Source of the DNA: Chlorogloeopsis sp. ULAP01
GTDB taxonomy: Bacteria; Cyanobacteriota; Cyanobacteriia; Cyanobacteriales; Nostocaceae
Length of the DNA stretch: 64,000 bases
Assembly: GCF_030381805.1 (NCBI RefSeq)
Contig: NZ_JAUDRH010000012.1
Coordinates: 215,297-279,296, forward strand
Direction of reading: 5' to 3'
Shown: piece after piece, positions 17,225 through 26,826 of the stretch
How the letters are laid out: the number at the start of each line of letters is the position of its first letter
Position numbering within the stretch: position 1 is the first letter of the stretch
The notes under the pieces: model-generated
Told to the model about the DNA's origin: nothing
What the model saw: only the letters and a program-made list of their open reading frames with translations
Databases searched by the model: none
Position numbers and translations under genes: made by a program

Positions 17225-17485
17225 ATGATTCATCAACATAGACATTATTCCTTCCAACTTAATAACTTGTCTGCAAACCAGGCACTATTTATTGTCTTCA
17301 CTGTTACTGCTTTTTTACTGGTAGCTGTTTCTCGCTCACCTATAGTTTCTATGATTCTTTACGCCATACCACTGGTCTTTATTTTGATGTCTTTTCCTAT
17401 CTCAATTACGTTTTTTAGAAAAAAGCCAGTAGCAAATAATCCACCCTTAATGTTACCACCAGCTAAAAAGCTGATTTCGCTGTAG
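17225..17485 (+). CDS. Small two-helix membrane protein
   Basis: The 86-residue product has two hydrophobic segments (about 18-35 and 38-58) and a His-containing start. AAAGGAGG precedes the ATG by a few bases, and the gap to copA is only 15 bases, so it is in the copA operon. No family is recognised. Confidence 0.6.
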   Translation: MIHQHRHYSFQLNNLSANQALFIVFTVTAFLLVAVSRSPIVSMILYAIPLVFILMSFPISITFFRKKPVANNPPLMLPPAKKLISL

Positions 17486-17529
17486 AGATACACAAGTAGA
17501 GAATTTCAATTACTACAAGTTAAGAAAAC

Positions 17530-17763
17530 ATGACCCACCAACACAATCATCAATCTAGCACAAGAATATCAGTTGTAAAAATCGCATTGTTTGTCTTTAT
17601 CGCCATCATAGCCTTCTTTCTCATCGCAGAACATTGGGCGCATATAGTTGGTCTTCCGCCGCTATTCTTAATTCTGGGAATTTGTATAATTATGCACTTA
17701 TTTATGCATGGTGGACATGGTGGACATGGAGGAGGCGGTGGAGGCAATAACCAATCTCAATAA
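17530..17763 (+). CDS. DUF2933-family small membrane protein
   Basis: The 77-residue product has a His-rich start, two membrane segments and the motif HWAHIVGLPPLFLILGICIIMHLFMH with a GHGGHGGGG tail, typical of DUF2933. These proteins accompany copper-resistance genes. The tail could bind metal. It is in line with the copA operon. Confidence 0.8.
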   Translation: MTHQHNHQSSTRISVVKIALFVFIAIIAFFLIAEHWAHIVGLPPLFLILGICIIMHLFMHGGHGGHGGGGGGNNQSQ

Positions 17764-17818
17764 AGGCAATTGGCACAAAATAACTAGATATATCACCACA
17801 AGATAAGGAAATTTAACT

Positions 17819-18484
17819 ATGAAAGATATACCTGCTTATGGTCTTTGGTCTTTAGTAATTATCAATTCACTGATATTCATCATTTTTGCCTTCAGCTTCA
17901 CAAAGCCAAAAAGTCCTCGTGATTGGCGTTCATTTGGTGCTTTCTCAGCCTTTATTGTCGCGTTATTTACGGAAATGTATGGGTTTCCATTGACCCTTTA
18001 CTTACTATCAGGTTGGCTACAAACTCGCTTTCCACAACTAGATATTTTTTCTCATGATGCCGGACATCTTTGGTGGACAATACTTGGTATGAAAGGCAAC
18101 CCACATTTCAACTTACTCCACATCCTGAGTAATATATTCATTTTCGGTGGACTCATCTATCTTGGCTCTGCCTGGGAAGTCCTTTACAAAGCCCAACGCA
18201 GTCACACGCTAGCGACTTCTGGACCTTACGCAACAATTCGTCATCCCCAATATGTAGCTTTTATTATCATCATGTTCGGATTCCTGCTTCAGTGGCCGAC
18301 AATCTTGACGTTGTTAATGTTCCCGGTACTGGTGTGGATGTATACACGGCTGGCACGCCAGGAGGAGCGTGATGCACTTGCAGAATTTGGTGATGAGTAC
18401 CGACGCTATGCCGAGAATACACCCGCCTTTTTCCCTCGTTGGGGGAGCGCCAAAAATCGCACAAATAAACATCCTGAAATCTAA
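17819..18484 (+). CDS. Isoprenylcysteine carboxyl methyltransferase-like membrane protein
   Basis: Several helices precede the C-terminal signature SGPYATIRHPQYVAFI...RLARQEERDALAEFGDEYRRYAENTPAF. This is the SAM-binding and catalytic core shared by ICMT and NnrU/PEMT-type methyltransferases. Its substrate in bacteria is unknown. Members recur in copper-resistance clusters between DUF2933 and multicopper oxidase genes, as here. Confidence 0.8.
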   Translation: MKDIPAYGLWSLVIINSLIFIIFAFSFTKPKSPRDWRSFGAFSAFIVALFTEMYGFPLTLYLLSGWLQTRFPQLDIFSHDAGHLWWTILGMKGNPHFNLLHILSNIFIFGGLIYLGSAWEVLYKAQRSHTLATSGPYATIRHPQYVAFIIIMFGFLLQWPTILTLLMFPVLVWMYTRLARQEERDALAEFGDEYRRYAENTPAFFPRWGSAKNRTNKHPEI

Positions 18485-18527
18485 GCTTTCTCGCTCCTAT
18501 GGAATTCATACAGAAGTTTAGTAGATT

Positions 18528-19766
18528 ATGAAATTTAAATTTAGGCGATCGCGACATCTGGTAGTAGTACTCATACTACTGGCTTTAGTACTCAGCCTCC
18601 TGATTGCAAGACTATACGGTGGCTTTACAACCAGTAGTAAAAATATACAACACGGCAAGTCTATGCCTGGGATGAGTATAGACAACGACTCCATGCCCAG
18701 AACGAATATGGGCGACAACAAATCTCCTGTCCCAGTGTCATCGCTACCATCTACACCCATAAGTAGTGTTACTCAAATGCATGGTTTTGTCATGCCGCCA
18801 GGAATGATCATGACTTCTGATATGAGCATGGAGGCGATGGAAGACATGGCAGCAGTAGACTTGACAAAGATTTCCTACACGGCTCCTGTCGATGCACGGG
18901 GCGACCAGATTCTAACACCCAAAATAGAGAACGGTGTTAAAGTTTTTAATCTGGATGTTTCTTTGATTAAGTGGAATATTCTACCGGATGTCCAAGTGGC
19001 TGCCTACGCCTTTAACCATCAAATTCCAGGCCCCCGTATTCAGGTAACTGAGGGCGATCGCGTGCGGATCGTTGTCAAGAACAACTTACCAGAATCAACG
19101 AGTGTCCATTGGCACGGGATGATTTTGCCCAATGCGATGGACGGTGCAGCAAATGTTACCCAGAAGCCAATCGCACCAGGCGCAAGTTTTACTTACGAGT
19201 TCACAGTTAAGCAACCAGGTACTTACTTTTATCACTCTCATCAGGACGTTGACCGTCAGCAAACCCTGGGAATGTATGGTGCGCTGATCGTCGCTCCTAA
19301 GGATAAATCCAATACCCCAGCTTATGACCAAGATGTTGTTATACAACTGCAAGAGTGGACATTCAAGCAAGGCTATACCTTCCCGGCAATGCCAATGGAA
19401 GGGCTAATGCCAAACTTCTTCACAATTAACGGCAAGGCTTTTCCCACTACCGAAACAATCAACGCCAAGGTTGGTGAGAAGATCCACTTCCGCTTTATTG
19501 GCTCAAACAATGCCTTCATCCACCCAATGCATATTCATGGTGGCCCGTTCAAAATCATTGAAACAGATAGCAATTCACTACCTGCCACTGCCCAAATTGA
19601 GAAGGATACTATCAATGTGGGTCCTGGTGAACGCTACAACGTGATTTGGACAGCCCGCGATCAGGGTAAGTGGTTACTGCATTGTCACATTCCTCACCAT
19701 ACAACAAATGACAACGCTGAAGTACAAGGAGCAGGAGGTTTAACCATGATTATTAATGTTACCTAA
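18528..19766 (+). CDS. Multicopper oxidase
   Basis: The 412-residue protein has a signal anchor, then a Met-rich region (SMPGMSIDNDSM...), then two cupredoxin domains. All four copper motifs are present: HWHG (His194), HSHQD, HPMHIHG and HCHIPHH. It probably oxidises periplasmic Cu+ to Cu2+ (CopA/CueO-like role). It is short for a three-domain laccase and so is likely a two-domain type. It closes the copA-side operon. Confidence 0.88.
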   Translation: MKFKFRRSRHLVVVLILLALVLSLLIARLYGGFTTSSKNIQHGKSMPGMSIDNDSMPRTNMGDNKSPVPVSSLPSTPISSVTQMHGFVMPPGMIMTSDMSMEAMEDMAAVDLTKISYTAPVDARGDQILTPKIENGVKVFNLDVSLIKWNILPDVQVAAYAFNHQIPGPRIQVTEGDRVRIVVKNNLPESTSVHWHGMILPNAMDGAANVTQKPIAPGASFTYEFTVKQPGTYFYHSHQDVDRQQTLGMYGALIVAPKDKSNTPAYDQDVVIQLQEWTFKQGYTFPAMPMEGLMPNFFTINGKAFPTTETINAKVGEKIHFRFIGSNNAFIHPMHIHGGPFKIIETDSNSLPATAQIEKDTINVGPGERYNVIWTARDQGKWLLHCHIPHHTTNDNAEVQGAGGLTMIINVT

Positions 19767-19884
19767 GCTAAAACAGACTTCTCAACATAGGCAAGCCATT
19801 GATTTTTTACATCAGCTAATAATGCTCAATTTATTATGGCAATGATTCAAGTTTTAAAAACATTAAATTAATAGGAGTTTCATT

Positions 19885-20199
19885 ATGGTATCGCCCACTC
19901 ACGATCGGGAAAATCATCACCTTAGCAGGAACTCTTTTACTAAATTAAGAACGCGATCGCTCTCTCTTGCCACAGCTATAATCACAGGCTTAGTCTACTC
20001 AATCTGTATCCTATTTATTGCCTTAGCACCAAAAGCAGCAATGGCTTTTTTCAGCTACATTCTCCATGCGGACTTGAGCAATATTGCCCGAACAGTTACC
20101 TGGGGAAGCTTCATTGTTGGTCTTCTATTTTGGTCTGTAGGAACGGCTTTATATGCTGCCCTGATAGCTCGACTCTACAACAGCTTTGCAACTAGGTAA
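19885..20199 (+). CDS. DUF5676-like two-helix membrane protein (copy 1)
   Basis: The 104-residue product has two long hydrophobic segments with the intervening pattern FFSYILHADLSNIARTVTWGSF. This resembles DUF5676 and is clearly related to the protein at 26827-27222. Such proteins flank copper genes. Function is unknown. Confidence 0.6.
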   Translation: MVSPTHDRENHHLSRNSFTKLRTRSLSLATAIITGLVYSICILFIALAPKAAMAFFSYILHADLSNIARTVTWGSFIVGLLFWSVGTALYAALIARLYNSFATR

Positions 20200-20344
20200 G
20201 AAGTCAAATATACATGAAAAACCTTTGTAATTCTATGGCAGTAATACATGGCGGCTACCTTACTAGGAGCCACTGCACGTCTACATTTAGTACGTCCTGC
20301 AAAATTAGCAAACATAGAGTACCAGTACAAACACGAGGTATTCA

Positions 20345-20608
20345 ATGAAAATTCAAACAGCTTATTTACCCAATTACTTACCAACCTTGTCTCAATGCGA
20401 TGACAACTACAGTGTAGAAGTCGCAATCCTGCAACGCCTTTTGGTCTTCTACGGCTACCTTAATAGCAATGCTGTTAATGGTGTCTTCGGATCTGACACC
20501 GATAACGCAGTGAGACAATTTCAACATGACAATGCTCTTTACGAAGATGGCACCGTTGGGCCTCATACCTGGGCGACACTAGCTGGTATCCCTTTCGAGA
20601 ACAGTTAG
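20345..20608 (+). CDS. Peptidoglycan-binding-domain protein
   Basis: The 87-residue product is a single PG_binding_1 domain (VAILQRLLVFYGYLNSNAVNGVFGSDTDNAVRQFQHDN...GTVGPHTWATL). There is no signal peptide or catalytic domain. It may be a fragment of a larger cell-wall protein or a stand-alone binder. Confidence 0.75.
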   Translation: MKIQTAYLPNYLPTLSQCDDNYSVEVAILQRLLVFYGYLNSNAVNGVFGSDTDNAVRQFQHDNALYEDGTVGPHTWATLAGIPFENS

Positions 20609-20754
20609 AGACAGAGGCTCGCAGAGTCGGAATGAAATTGACCAAGGGAGAGTGCGCTAGTGCCGCATATGAGCAGAAGTAAACAATCAGTTGACAAAAG
20701 GTCAAAAGCAAGGGAGTAAAAGATTTTTTAACTTTAAACTTCTGAATACTTGAC

Positions 20755-20795
20755 TTCCGCGTAGACGCACGTAGCGTGGCTTCTCGCAAAGTAGC
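20755..20795. repeat. Nostoc-type dispersed repeat
   Basis: The stretch GCGTAGACGCACGTAGCGTGG followed by CTTCTCGC resembles the GC-rich interspersed repeats of Nostocales. A related unit interrupts the hlyD gene near 62607-62640. It lies in the gap 20609-20872, which holds no gene. Confidence 0.5.
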
Positions 20796-20872
20796 GGTGC
20801 TAGTGCTTTTCTAATTTTTTTGCAAAACAACCAAATTTAACAATTAAAGCCCAATTTACACAGGAGGAAACT

Positions 20873-21385
20873 ATGAGCGATTTAATTGCTATCGGCTTTA
20901 AAGATGAGTTTAAAGCAGAAGAGGTTCTGATTGATCTAAGAAAACTGGAACTAGAGTATCTTATCGACCTAGAAGATGCTGCCATTGTTGTCAGAAATAA
21001 AGAAGGCAAAGTCAAGATTAAGCAAACCCAAGAACTCGTGACTTCTGGTGCGTTAACTGGAGGTTTTTGGGGACTGCTTCTTGGTTTGATATTCTTTCAC
21101 CCAATTTTGGCTCTCTTTGGTGCGGCTGCTGGCGCAATTTCGGGAGCGCTCACAGATATTGGCATTGACGATAACTTTATCCGAGAACTTGGTAACACAC
21201 TAGAACCGGGAACATCTGCCCTATTTATACTGGTGAAAAAGTCTACTCCAGACAAAGTTTTAGACGATTTGAGGAAATTTGAGGGTAAGGTTTTACGAAC
21301 TTCGCTATCAAAAGAAGATGAAGCAAAGCTACAGGCAGCTTTAACAAAAATTGAAGCCCAAGAAGAGGTTTTCGACAAGATTTAA
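20873..21385 (+). CDS. DUF1269-family protein
   Basis: The 170-residue product starts MSDLIAIGFKDEFKAEEVLIDLRKLE and has a glycine-rich hydrophobic hairpin (GALTGGFWGLLLGLIFFHP...GAAAGAISGALTDIG), as in DUF1269. These stress-associated proteins are of unknown function. GGAGG precedes the ATG. Confidence 0.85.
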   Translation: MSDLIAIGFKDEFKAEEVLIDLRKLELEYLIDLEDAAIVVRNKEGKVKIKQTQELVTSGALTGGFWGLLLGLIFFHPILALFGAAAGAISGALTDIGIDDNFIRELGNTLEPGTSALFILVKKSTPDKVLDDLRKFEGKVLRTSLSKEDEAKLQAALTKIEAQEEVFDKI

Positions 21386-21563
21386 TTTCCACAACTAACT
21401 ACAAAATTTTCATCCTACCCTACGGTTGATGCTACCGCCTATACCAGTAGGGGAGGGAGAAATTGCAGGAATATTATGTTTACGACAATGTGGCCTCAGA
21501 CTCGAAAAAAATCAAAGAGTGGGCATCACAAGGGTTAGTAACTATCAGAACAAGAGAAAACCC

Positions 21564-23423
21564 ATGAATCCTATTTTAAAAGACCCAGTTTGTGGCATGA
21601 CCGTTCAACCAGGCAGAGAAATCACTGCCTTTTACCAGGAGCAAAAAATTCACTTCTGCTCCGAATTTTGTCGAAATAAATTTTTTCAGCATCCAGAGCT
21701 ATACATCACCACACTAACTACCACCAGCTACGAAGAAGCCAAAGAAAATCGGCGGATTGCCTATTTCTCGATGGAGGTGGCTGTTGGTTCTGCTATGCCA
21801 ACTTACAGTGGCGGCTTAGGTATACTGGCTGGCGACACTTTGAAATCCTTTGCCGATTTGCGAATACCTGCGGTTGGGGTAAGTCTACTCTATCGCAAAG
21901 GTTATTTTGACCAAAAGCTGGATGAGTGGGGAGGACAGCAGGAATTTCCTGTTTTGTGGAGTCCCGAACGTTTCCTGCACCTTTTGCCTGAAACCGTTCA
22001 GGTAGAAATTGAGCAGAGAACTGTACAAGTTCGAGCCTGGCAGTATGACATTGTTGGTTTAAGTGGCTACAACGTCCCTTTAATTTTGTTAGATACCGAT
22101 GTTGATAAAAACACTGATTATGACCGTACTTTAACTGATTTTCTCTATGGCGGGGATGAGCGATATCGGCTGGCGCAGGAAATTCTGCTGGGGATTGGTG
22201 GTGTCAGAATGCTCAACGTCCTCGGTTACAGGGAAATTGAAAGATTCCATATGAACGAAGGACACGCCAGTTTGCTGCTTTTGGAGTTGCTAAAAGAACG
22301 AAACGGGATAAATACAGAAGCATGGAATTTTAGCAGCATCAGAAATCAATGCGTCTTTACCACTCATACCCCTGTTCCAGCAGGGCACGACCAGTTTGAC
22401 TACGGTTTAGTGCAGTATAGTTTAGGGCAAATAGTGCCGTTTGATGTACTGCAAATGCTGGGGGGACACGATCGCCTAAACATGACTATGCTAGGACTAA
22501 ACTTGAGCCACTATGTCAACGGTGTTGCCAAGCGGCACGAGGAAGTTTCGCAAGAAATGTTCCCCGGCTATCCCATCCACCACATTACAAATGGTGTTCA
22601 CTCATGGACATGGACTTGTGACAGCTTTAGAACCCTCTACGATCAATATATTCCTGGCTGGAGTAACGATCCCTCAATGCTAAGGCACGCCATCAGTATT
22701 CCCCAACAGGAGATTTGGAATGCTCATTTAGCGGCTAAAGCTCGTCTTTTAACTTACATTCAGGAAAAAACCGATTTTTCGCTATCTGCGGAGACTCTGA
22801 CGATTGGCTTTGCTCGCAGAGCTACTCTTTACAAGCGGGCAGATTTAATTTTTTCAGATATCGATCAACTTTTGGAAATTGCCAAACAGGTTGGTTCTTT
22901 ACAGTTTATTTTTGCTGGTAAGGCGCACCCCAAAGATTACGCTGGCAAGGAGTTAATTCGACGGATATTTGAAATTTCCCACCGATTACAGAAACAGATA
23001 CCTATAGTTTTTTTGGAAAATTACGACATGGAGCTATCCAAGCTGATTGTATCTGGCGTGGATCTATGGCTCAACACGCCACAGCGACCTTTAGAAGCTT
23101 CCGGTACATCGGGTATGAAAGCAGCACATAACGGTGTTCCCAGTTTCAGCATACTCGATGGTTGGTGGATTGAGGGACATATCGAAGGGGTGACTGGCTG
23201 GTCTATTGGTTCTAGAGAACCTGAGTTTTCTGGTTCAGATGTCCTGAACCGCCAGGATGCAAAGGACTTATATCAGAAGTTGAAAAACGTAATTGTACCC
23301 TTGTTTTATCAGGAGCGCGAGTGGTGGGTGGATGTAATGCGACATGCGATCGCACTAAATGCCTCATTTTTTAATACCCACCGTATGGTACAGCAGTATG
23401 TCACGAATGCCTATCTGCCCTGA
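21564..23423 (+). CDS. Alpha-glucan phosphorylase with an N-terminal YHS metal-binding domain
   Basis: Residues 7-45 form a YHS domain (DPVCGMTV with Cys10, and HFCSEFC with Cys32 and Cys36). From about residue 65 (RIAYFSMEVA) onward it is a short GT35 glucan phosphorylase of the bacterial/archaeal type. The pyridoxal-phosphate lysine is Lys519 in SGTSGMKAAHNG. The enzyme releases glucose-1-phosphate from glycogen. The fusion is unusual. The ATG at 21564 is preferred; an upstream TTG would add 46 unconserved residues. The gene sits among copper and stress genes, so metal binding may control or target it. Confidence 0.87.
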   Translation: MNPILKDPVCGMTVQPGREITAFYQEQKIHFCSEFCRNKFFQHPELYITTLTTTSYEEAKENRRIAYFSMEVAVGSAMPTYSGGLGILAGDTLKSFADLRIPAVGVSLLYRKGYFDQKLDEWGGQQEFPVLWSPERFLHLLPETVQVEIEQRTVQVRAWQYDIVGLSGYNVPLILLDTDVDKNTDYDRTLTDFLYGGDERYRLAQEILLGIGGVRMLNVLGYREIERFHMNEGHASLLLLELLKERNGINTEAWNFSSIRNQCVFTTHTPVPAGHDQFDYGLVQYSLGQIVPFDVLQMLGGHDRLNMTMLGLNLSHYVNGVAKRHEEVSQEMFPGYPIHHITNGVHSWTWTCDSFRTLYDQYIPGWSNDPSMLRHAISIPQQEIWNAHLAAKARLLTYIQEKTDFSLSAETLTIGFARRATLYKRADLIFSDIDQLLEIAKQVGSLQFIFAGKAHPKDYAGKELIRRIFEISHRLQKQIPIVFLENYDMELSKLIVSGVDLWLNTPQRPLEASGTSGMKAAHNGVPSFSILDGWWIEGHIEGVTGWSIGSREPEFSGSDVLNRQDAKDLYQKLKNVIVPLFYQEREWWVDVMRHAIALNASFFNTHRMVQQYVTNAYLP

Positions 23424-23451
23424 AGGTTTTTCTAAAACTTAGGAGGGTTCT

Positions 23452-23973
23452 ATGTTTCACAAGATTTTGGTTGCAATAGATTGTTCTAAATTTAGCAAGC
23501 GTGTTTTTGAAGAGGCACTTGCCCAAGCAAAAGCCAACGCAGCAAGCCTTATGGTGTTACACGTTTTATCTCCAGATGAAGAGGATTGTCCAGATACCTC
23601 TGGACTTTTAAACACCTATTATTACGCGGGAACAGATAGCGAAGCTGCTCAACACTGCCAAAAAATGTGGGAGGAATTTTCCCAAAAGGGTTTGGAGATG
23701 GTAAAGGCGCGCGCCGCCGAAGCAATAGCCGCCGGAGTGAACGCAGAATTTACTCAGAAACCTGGCAGTCCCGGTCGAACTATCTGTGATGTCGCTCGTA
23801 CTTGGGAGGCTGACTTAATTGTAATTGGGCGACGGGGTCATTCAGGTTTGAGTGAGTTATTTCTGGGGAGTGTCAGTAATTACGTACTCCACTATGCTCC
23901 TTGTTCAGTCCTAACTGTGCAGTTCCAGATCAAGACAAGTAAGCAACCTGCACAAAGTCGTGAAGCGGCATGA
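23452..23973 (+). CDS. Universal stress protein, UspA family
   Basis: The 173-residue product begins KILVAIDCSKFSKRVFEEAL and has the ATP-binding motif GRRGHSGLSELFLGSVSNYV (G-2x-G-9x-G-S). AGGAGGG precedes the ATG. It is 28 bases after the phosphorylase gene and likely cotranscribed. Confidence 0.88.
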   Translation: MFHKILVAIDCSKFSKRVFEEALAQAKANAASLMVLHVLSPDEEDCPDTSGLLNTYYYAGTDSEAAQHCQKMWEEFSQKGLEMVKARAAEAIAAGVNAEFTQKPGSPGRTICDVARTWEADLIVIGRRGHSGLSELFLGSVSNYVLHYAPCSVLTVQFQIKTSKQPAQSREAA

Positions 23974-24015
23974 TTTCCACTAATCAAAAACTAATTAATA
24001 GTAAGGAGAACGAGA

Positions 24016-24354
24016 ATGCTTCTAATTCATTCGCAATATCAATCTAGTTTCGATGTCGCCATGTATTGTGCGGTGGAGTGCGAACACTGTGCTGAAGCCT
24101 GTACAGGTCATGCAGAAATGATCAGATGTGCCCGCATCTGCCTTGATTGTGCTGAGATTTGCCGCACTTGCGCCATCTACATGGTGCGAGGGTCGTACTT
24201 TGTTGCCCATCTGGCGCGGACTTGTGCTGATATCTGCGAAGCTTGTGCCATTGAATGCGAAAAGTACGATATGGAGCATTGCCGCAAATGTGCTCATGCT
24301 TGTCGGCAGGCAGTGGAGGCATACCGCAAGATTGCGGATATTGCGGCAGCATAA
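24016..24354 (+). CDS. Csp-like four-helix Cys-rich copper storage protein
   Basis: The 112-residue protein holds 16 cysteines in repeated CxxxC and CxxCxxxC spacings (CAVECEHCAEAC, CLDCAEICRTC, CADICEACAIEC, CRKCAHAC). This is the DUF326/Csp pattern in which Cys residues line a four-helix bundle and store many Cu+ ions. There is no signal peptide, so it is the cytosolic (Csp3-like) kind. It precedes the copper chaperone and ATPase. Confidence 0.88.
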   Translation: MLLIHSQYQSSFDVAMYCAVECEHCAEACTGHAEMIRCARICLDCAEICRTCAIYMVRGSYFVAHLARTCADICEACAIECEKYDMEHCRKCAHACRQAVEAYRKIADIAAA

Positions 24355-24501
24355 GCTAGATGTACAGGGCAAACGTATCTTGTTCTCAACTACTTGCTAG
24401 ATAAAGTGGTTGCCCAGCAAGGCTACTCAAATTTAGATGCCTACGCCCTTTCGGATGGATTTCTACTCTCAATCTGACTACCTAGTAGCAAAAGTTTAGT
24501 C

Positions 24502-24729
24502 ATGAAAATTATTCATCTCCAATTAGAAAACATCATGTGTGACTTTTGTGCCGAAGTGATCGAGCGAGCACTTCACAGTCTTCCAGGTATTAGTGAGTGC
24601 AGTGTGAACTCTACTGAGAAGCGAGCGACTATTGAATACAATCCACAGCTTACAAATCTGGAGACCATCCAGAAAGCTCTAGAGATTGCGGGTTACGCCG
24701 CGCGACCATTGGATAAGCAGTTTAATTGA
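24502..24729 (+). CDS. HMA-domain copper chaperone
   Basis: The 75-residue product is one heavy-metal-associated domain with MCDFC at residues 12-16 and a classic beta-alpha-beta pattern (GISECSVNSTEKRATIEYNP). It ends 10 bases before the CPH-type ATPase, which lacks its own HMA domain, so it likely delivers the metal to that pump. Confidence 0.85.
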   Translation: MKIIHLQLENIMCDFCAEVIERALHSLPGISECSVNSTEKRATIEYNPQLTNLETIQKALEIAGYAARPLDKQFN

Positions 24730-24739
24730 GGATTAACTT

Positions 24740-26776
24740 ATGCAGCACGAACAGGGCCATCACGGACACCATTCACACAGTGCTTCCACTTCCCCCAGTA
24801 AACATGAGGGGCACGATAAACACGCTGGACATAACCCGGAGATATTTAAGCGACGCTTCTTTATCTGTCTTGTGCTGACGCTACCCGTTCTTTACTACGA
24901 TCCAGCTTTTCAGGGTTGGTTTGGCTATGAAGCAGTACAGTTTCCAGGTTCAAACTGGGTGGGGCCTTTCCTAAGTATCATAATTTACTTTTACGGCGGT
25001 TGGGTCTTCCTCAAAGGAGCTTGGTACGAACTTCGGAGCAAAGTTGGGATGATGACCCTGATCGCTCTGGCGATTACCGTTGCCTTCGTTTACAGTCTGG
25101 CAATTACCTTTTTGAGATTAGAGGGACAGTCGTTCTATTGGGAACTGGTTACCCTAGTAGATATTATGCTGCTGGGTCACTGGATTGAGATGGCATCGGT
25201 GCAGGGAGCTAGTCGTGCCTTGGAACACCTGGCAAACCTTGTGCCAGACATTGCTCATCGCCTGGTGCAGGGACGGATTGAGGATGTACCCGTAGGAGAG
25301 TTACAACAAGGTGATAGAATTCTCATTCGTCCTGGAGAACAGATTCCCATTGACGGGGAGGTGGAAGAAGGAGCTTCTAGCGTCAATGAAGCATTTCTCA
25401 CCGGAGAGTCGCGTCCGATTACGAAGCAAGTAGGGGATGAGGTGGTTGCAGGTGCTGTCAATGCTGAAGGTGCTTTAACCGTCAAGGTAACACGCACGGG
25501 AGAGCAGACAACTCTGAACCAGATTATGCGCTTGGTGGAAGAAGCCCAATCGTCACGCAGCCGTTTTCAGGCGCTGGCGGATCAGATTGCCTACTGGCTA
25601 ACCTTGATTGCTATTGGAGTAGGAACACTGACGTTTGTTGTCTGGTTTGGGTTGAATGCTGGGTTAGTGTTCGCTATTGAACGAGCCGTTACAGTGCTTG
25701 TAATTGCCTGTCCCCATGCTCTCGGTTTGGCAATCCCACTAGTAATTGTTAACGCCACTGGCTTATCTGCAAAGCATGGAATTTTGGTGCGACGGCGAGA
25801 AGCGTTTGAGCGTGCCCGGAAAATTAAGGCGATCGCTTTTGACAAAACTGGAACTCTCACTGAAGGTCGGTTTGGGGTACAGCGGATTTACACCGAGGGT
25901 ATGGATGAGCTAGAAGCACTCTCTATTGCTGCTGCTTTGGAAGCTTTGTCAGAACACCCCTTGGCTCAAGCAGTGGTGCAAGAAGCCGAGATCCGTCAAG
26001 TGTCTCTGGCAAAAGCGAGAGATTTCCAAGCTGTTGCAGGCAAAGGGGTTGAAGGTACTGTCAATGGCAAACGCTATCGAGTTGGGCGACCGGAATGGGC
26101 GCAGGAATTGAATCTGGCTTTCTCTGCCAAGCTGCAAACGGGTTTGGAAAACATTGAGTCTCGTGGCGAGAGTGCGATCGCCCTGTTAAACTCGGAGCGT
26201 ATGATTGCTCTGTTTGGACTGGCAGACCAAGTGCGAGAACAGGCACGTACCGCAGTACAGCGACTCCAAGAAATGCAGGTTCAGGTAGTTATGATTACCG
26301 GAGATGCTGAAGCAGTCGCAAAAACTGTTGCAGAGGATTTAAGTATTGACCGTTACTATGCCCGCATCCTACCGCAGGACAAAGCTGCTATTGTACGTAA
26401 ATTAAAAGCATCACAGCCTACGGCGTTTGTTGGCGATGGTATAAACGATGCACCTGCTTTGTTTGAGTCAGATTTGGGACTCGCCATCGGAGCAGGCACT
26501 AATGTAGCAATTGAGTCTGCTGATTTAGTACTGGTTAAGAGTAATCCTTTAGACGCTGCCTATGCCTTAAAACTATCAAAAGCTACCTACGGGAAAATGC
26601 GTCAGAACCTTGTTTGGGCAACGGGTTACAACGTTATTGGTATTCCCCTAGCAGCTGGTGTTGCCTATCCTTTAGGTATCTTGCTTCCTCCAGCTTTAGC
26701 AGCAGTGTTCATGAGTGTTTCTACTGTAGTTGTATCTATTAATGCAATGCTGCTGCGACGAGTGCAGTTAGGTTAA
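24740..26776 (+). CDS. copB: Copper P-type ATPase, CopB class (CPH type)
   Basis: A His-rich N-terminus (HHGHHSHSAST) leads into a P1B ATPase with actuator TGES, ion-site Cys324-Pro-His326, phosphorylation Asp368 in DKTGTLT, an SEHPL motif and GDGINDAPAL. CPH marks the P1B-3 subgroup, which exports Cu2+ and Ag+. It complements the CPC pump encoded nearby. Length (678) is normal. Confidence 0.9.
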   Translation: MQHEQGHHGHHSHSASTSPSKHEGHDKHAGHNPEIFKRRFFICLVLTLPVLYYDPAFQGWFGYEAVQFPGSNWVGPFLSIIIYFYGGWVFLKGAWYELRSKVGMMTLIALAITVAFVYSLAITFLRLEGQSFYWELVTLVDIMLLGHWIEMASVQGASRALEHLANLVPDIAHRLVQGRIEDVPVGELQQGDRILIRPGEQIPIDGEVEEGASSVNEAFLTGESRPITKQVGDEVVAGAVNAEGALTVKVTRTGEQTTLNQIMRLVEEAQSSRSRFQALADQIAYWLTLIAIGVGTLTFVVWFGLNAGLVFAIERAVTVLVIACPHALGLAIPLVIVNATGLSAKHGILVRRREAFERARKIKAIAFDKTGTLTEGRFGVQRIYTEGMDELEALSIAAALEALSEHPLAQAVVQEAEIRQVSLAKARDFQAVAGKGVEGTVNGKRYRVGRPEWAQELNLAFSAKLQTGLENIESRGESAIALLNSERMIALFGLADQVREQARTAVQRLQEMQVQVVMITGDAEAVAKTVAEDLSIDRYYARILPQDKAAIVRKLKASQPTAFVGDGINDAPALFESDLGLAIGAGTNVAIESADLVLVKSNPLDAAYALKLSKATYGKMRQNLVWATGYNVIGIPLAAGVAYPLGILLPPALAAVFMSVSTVVVSINAMLLRRVQLG

Positions 26777-26826
26777 GCATAGTTTGGGACTTGTAGCACA
26801 CAGAGTTAACAGACTCTGATAATCAG

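Noticed and set aside
17550..17747. Pro/Cys-rich minus-strand frame opposite the DUF2933 gene
   Set aside because: It is the antisense of the Gly/His-rich coding tail.
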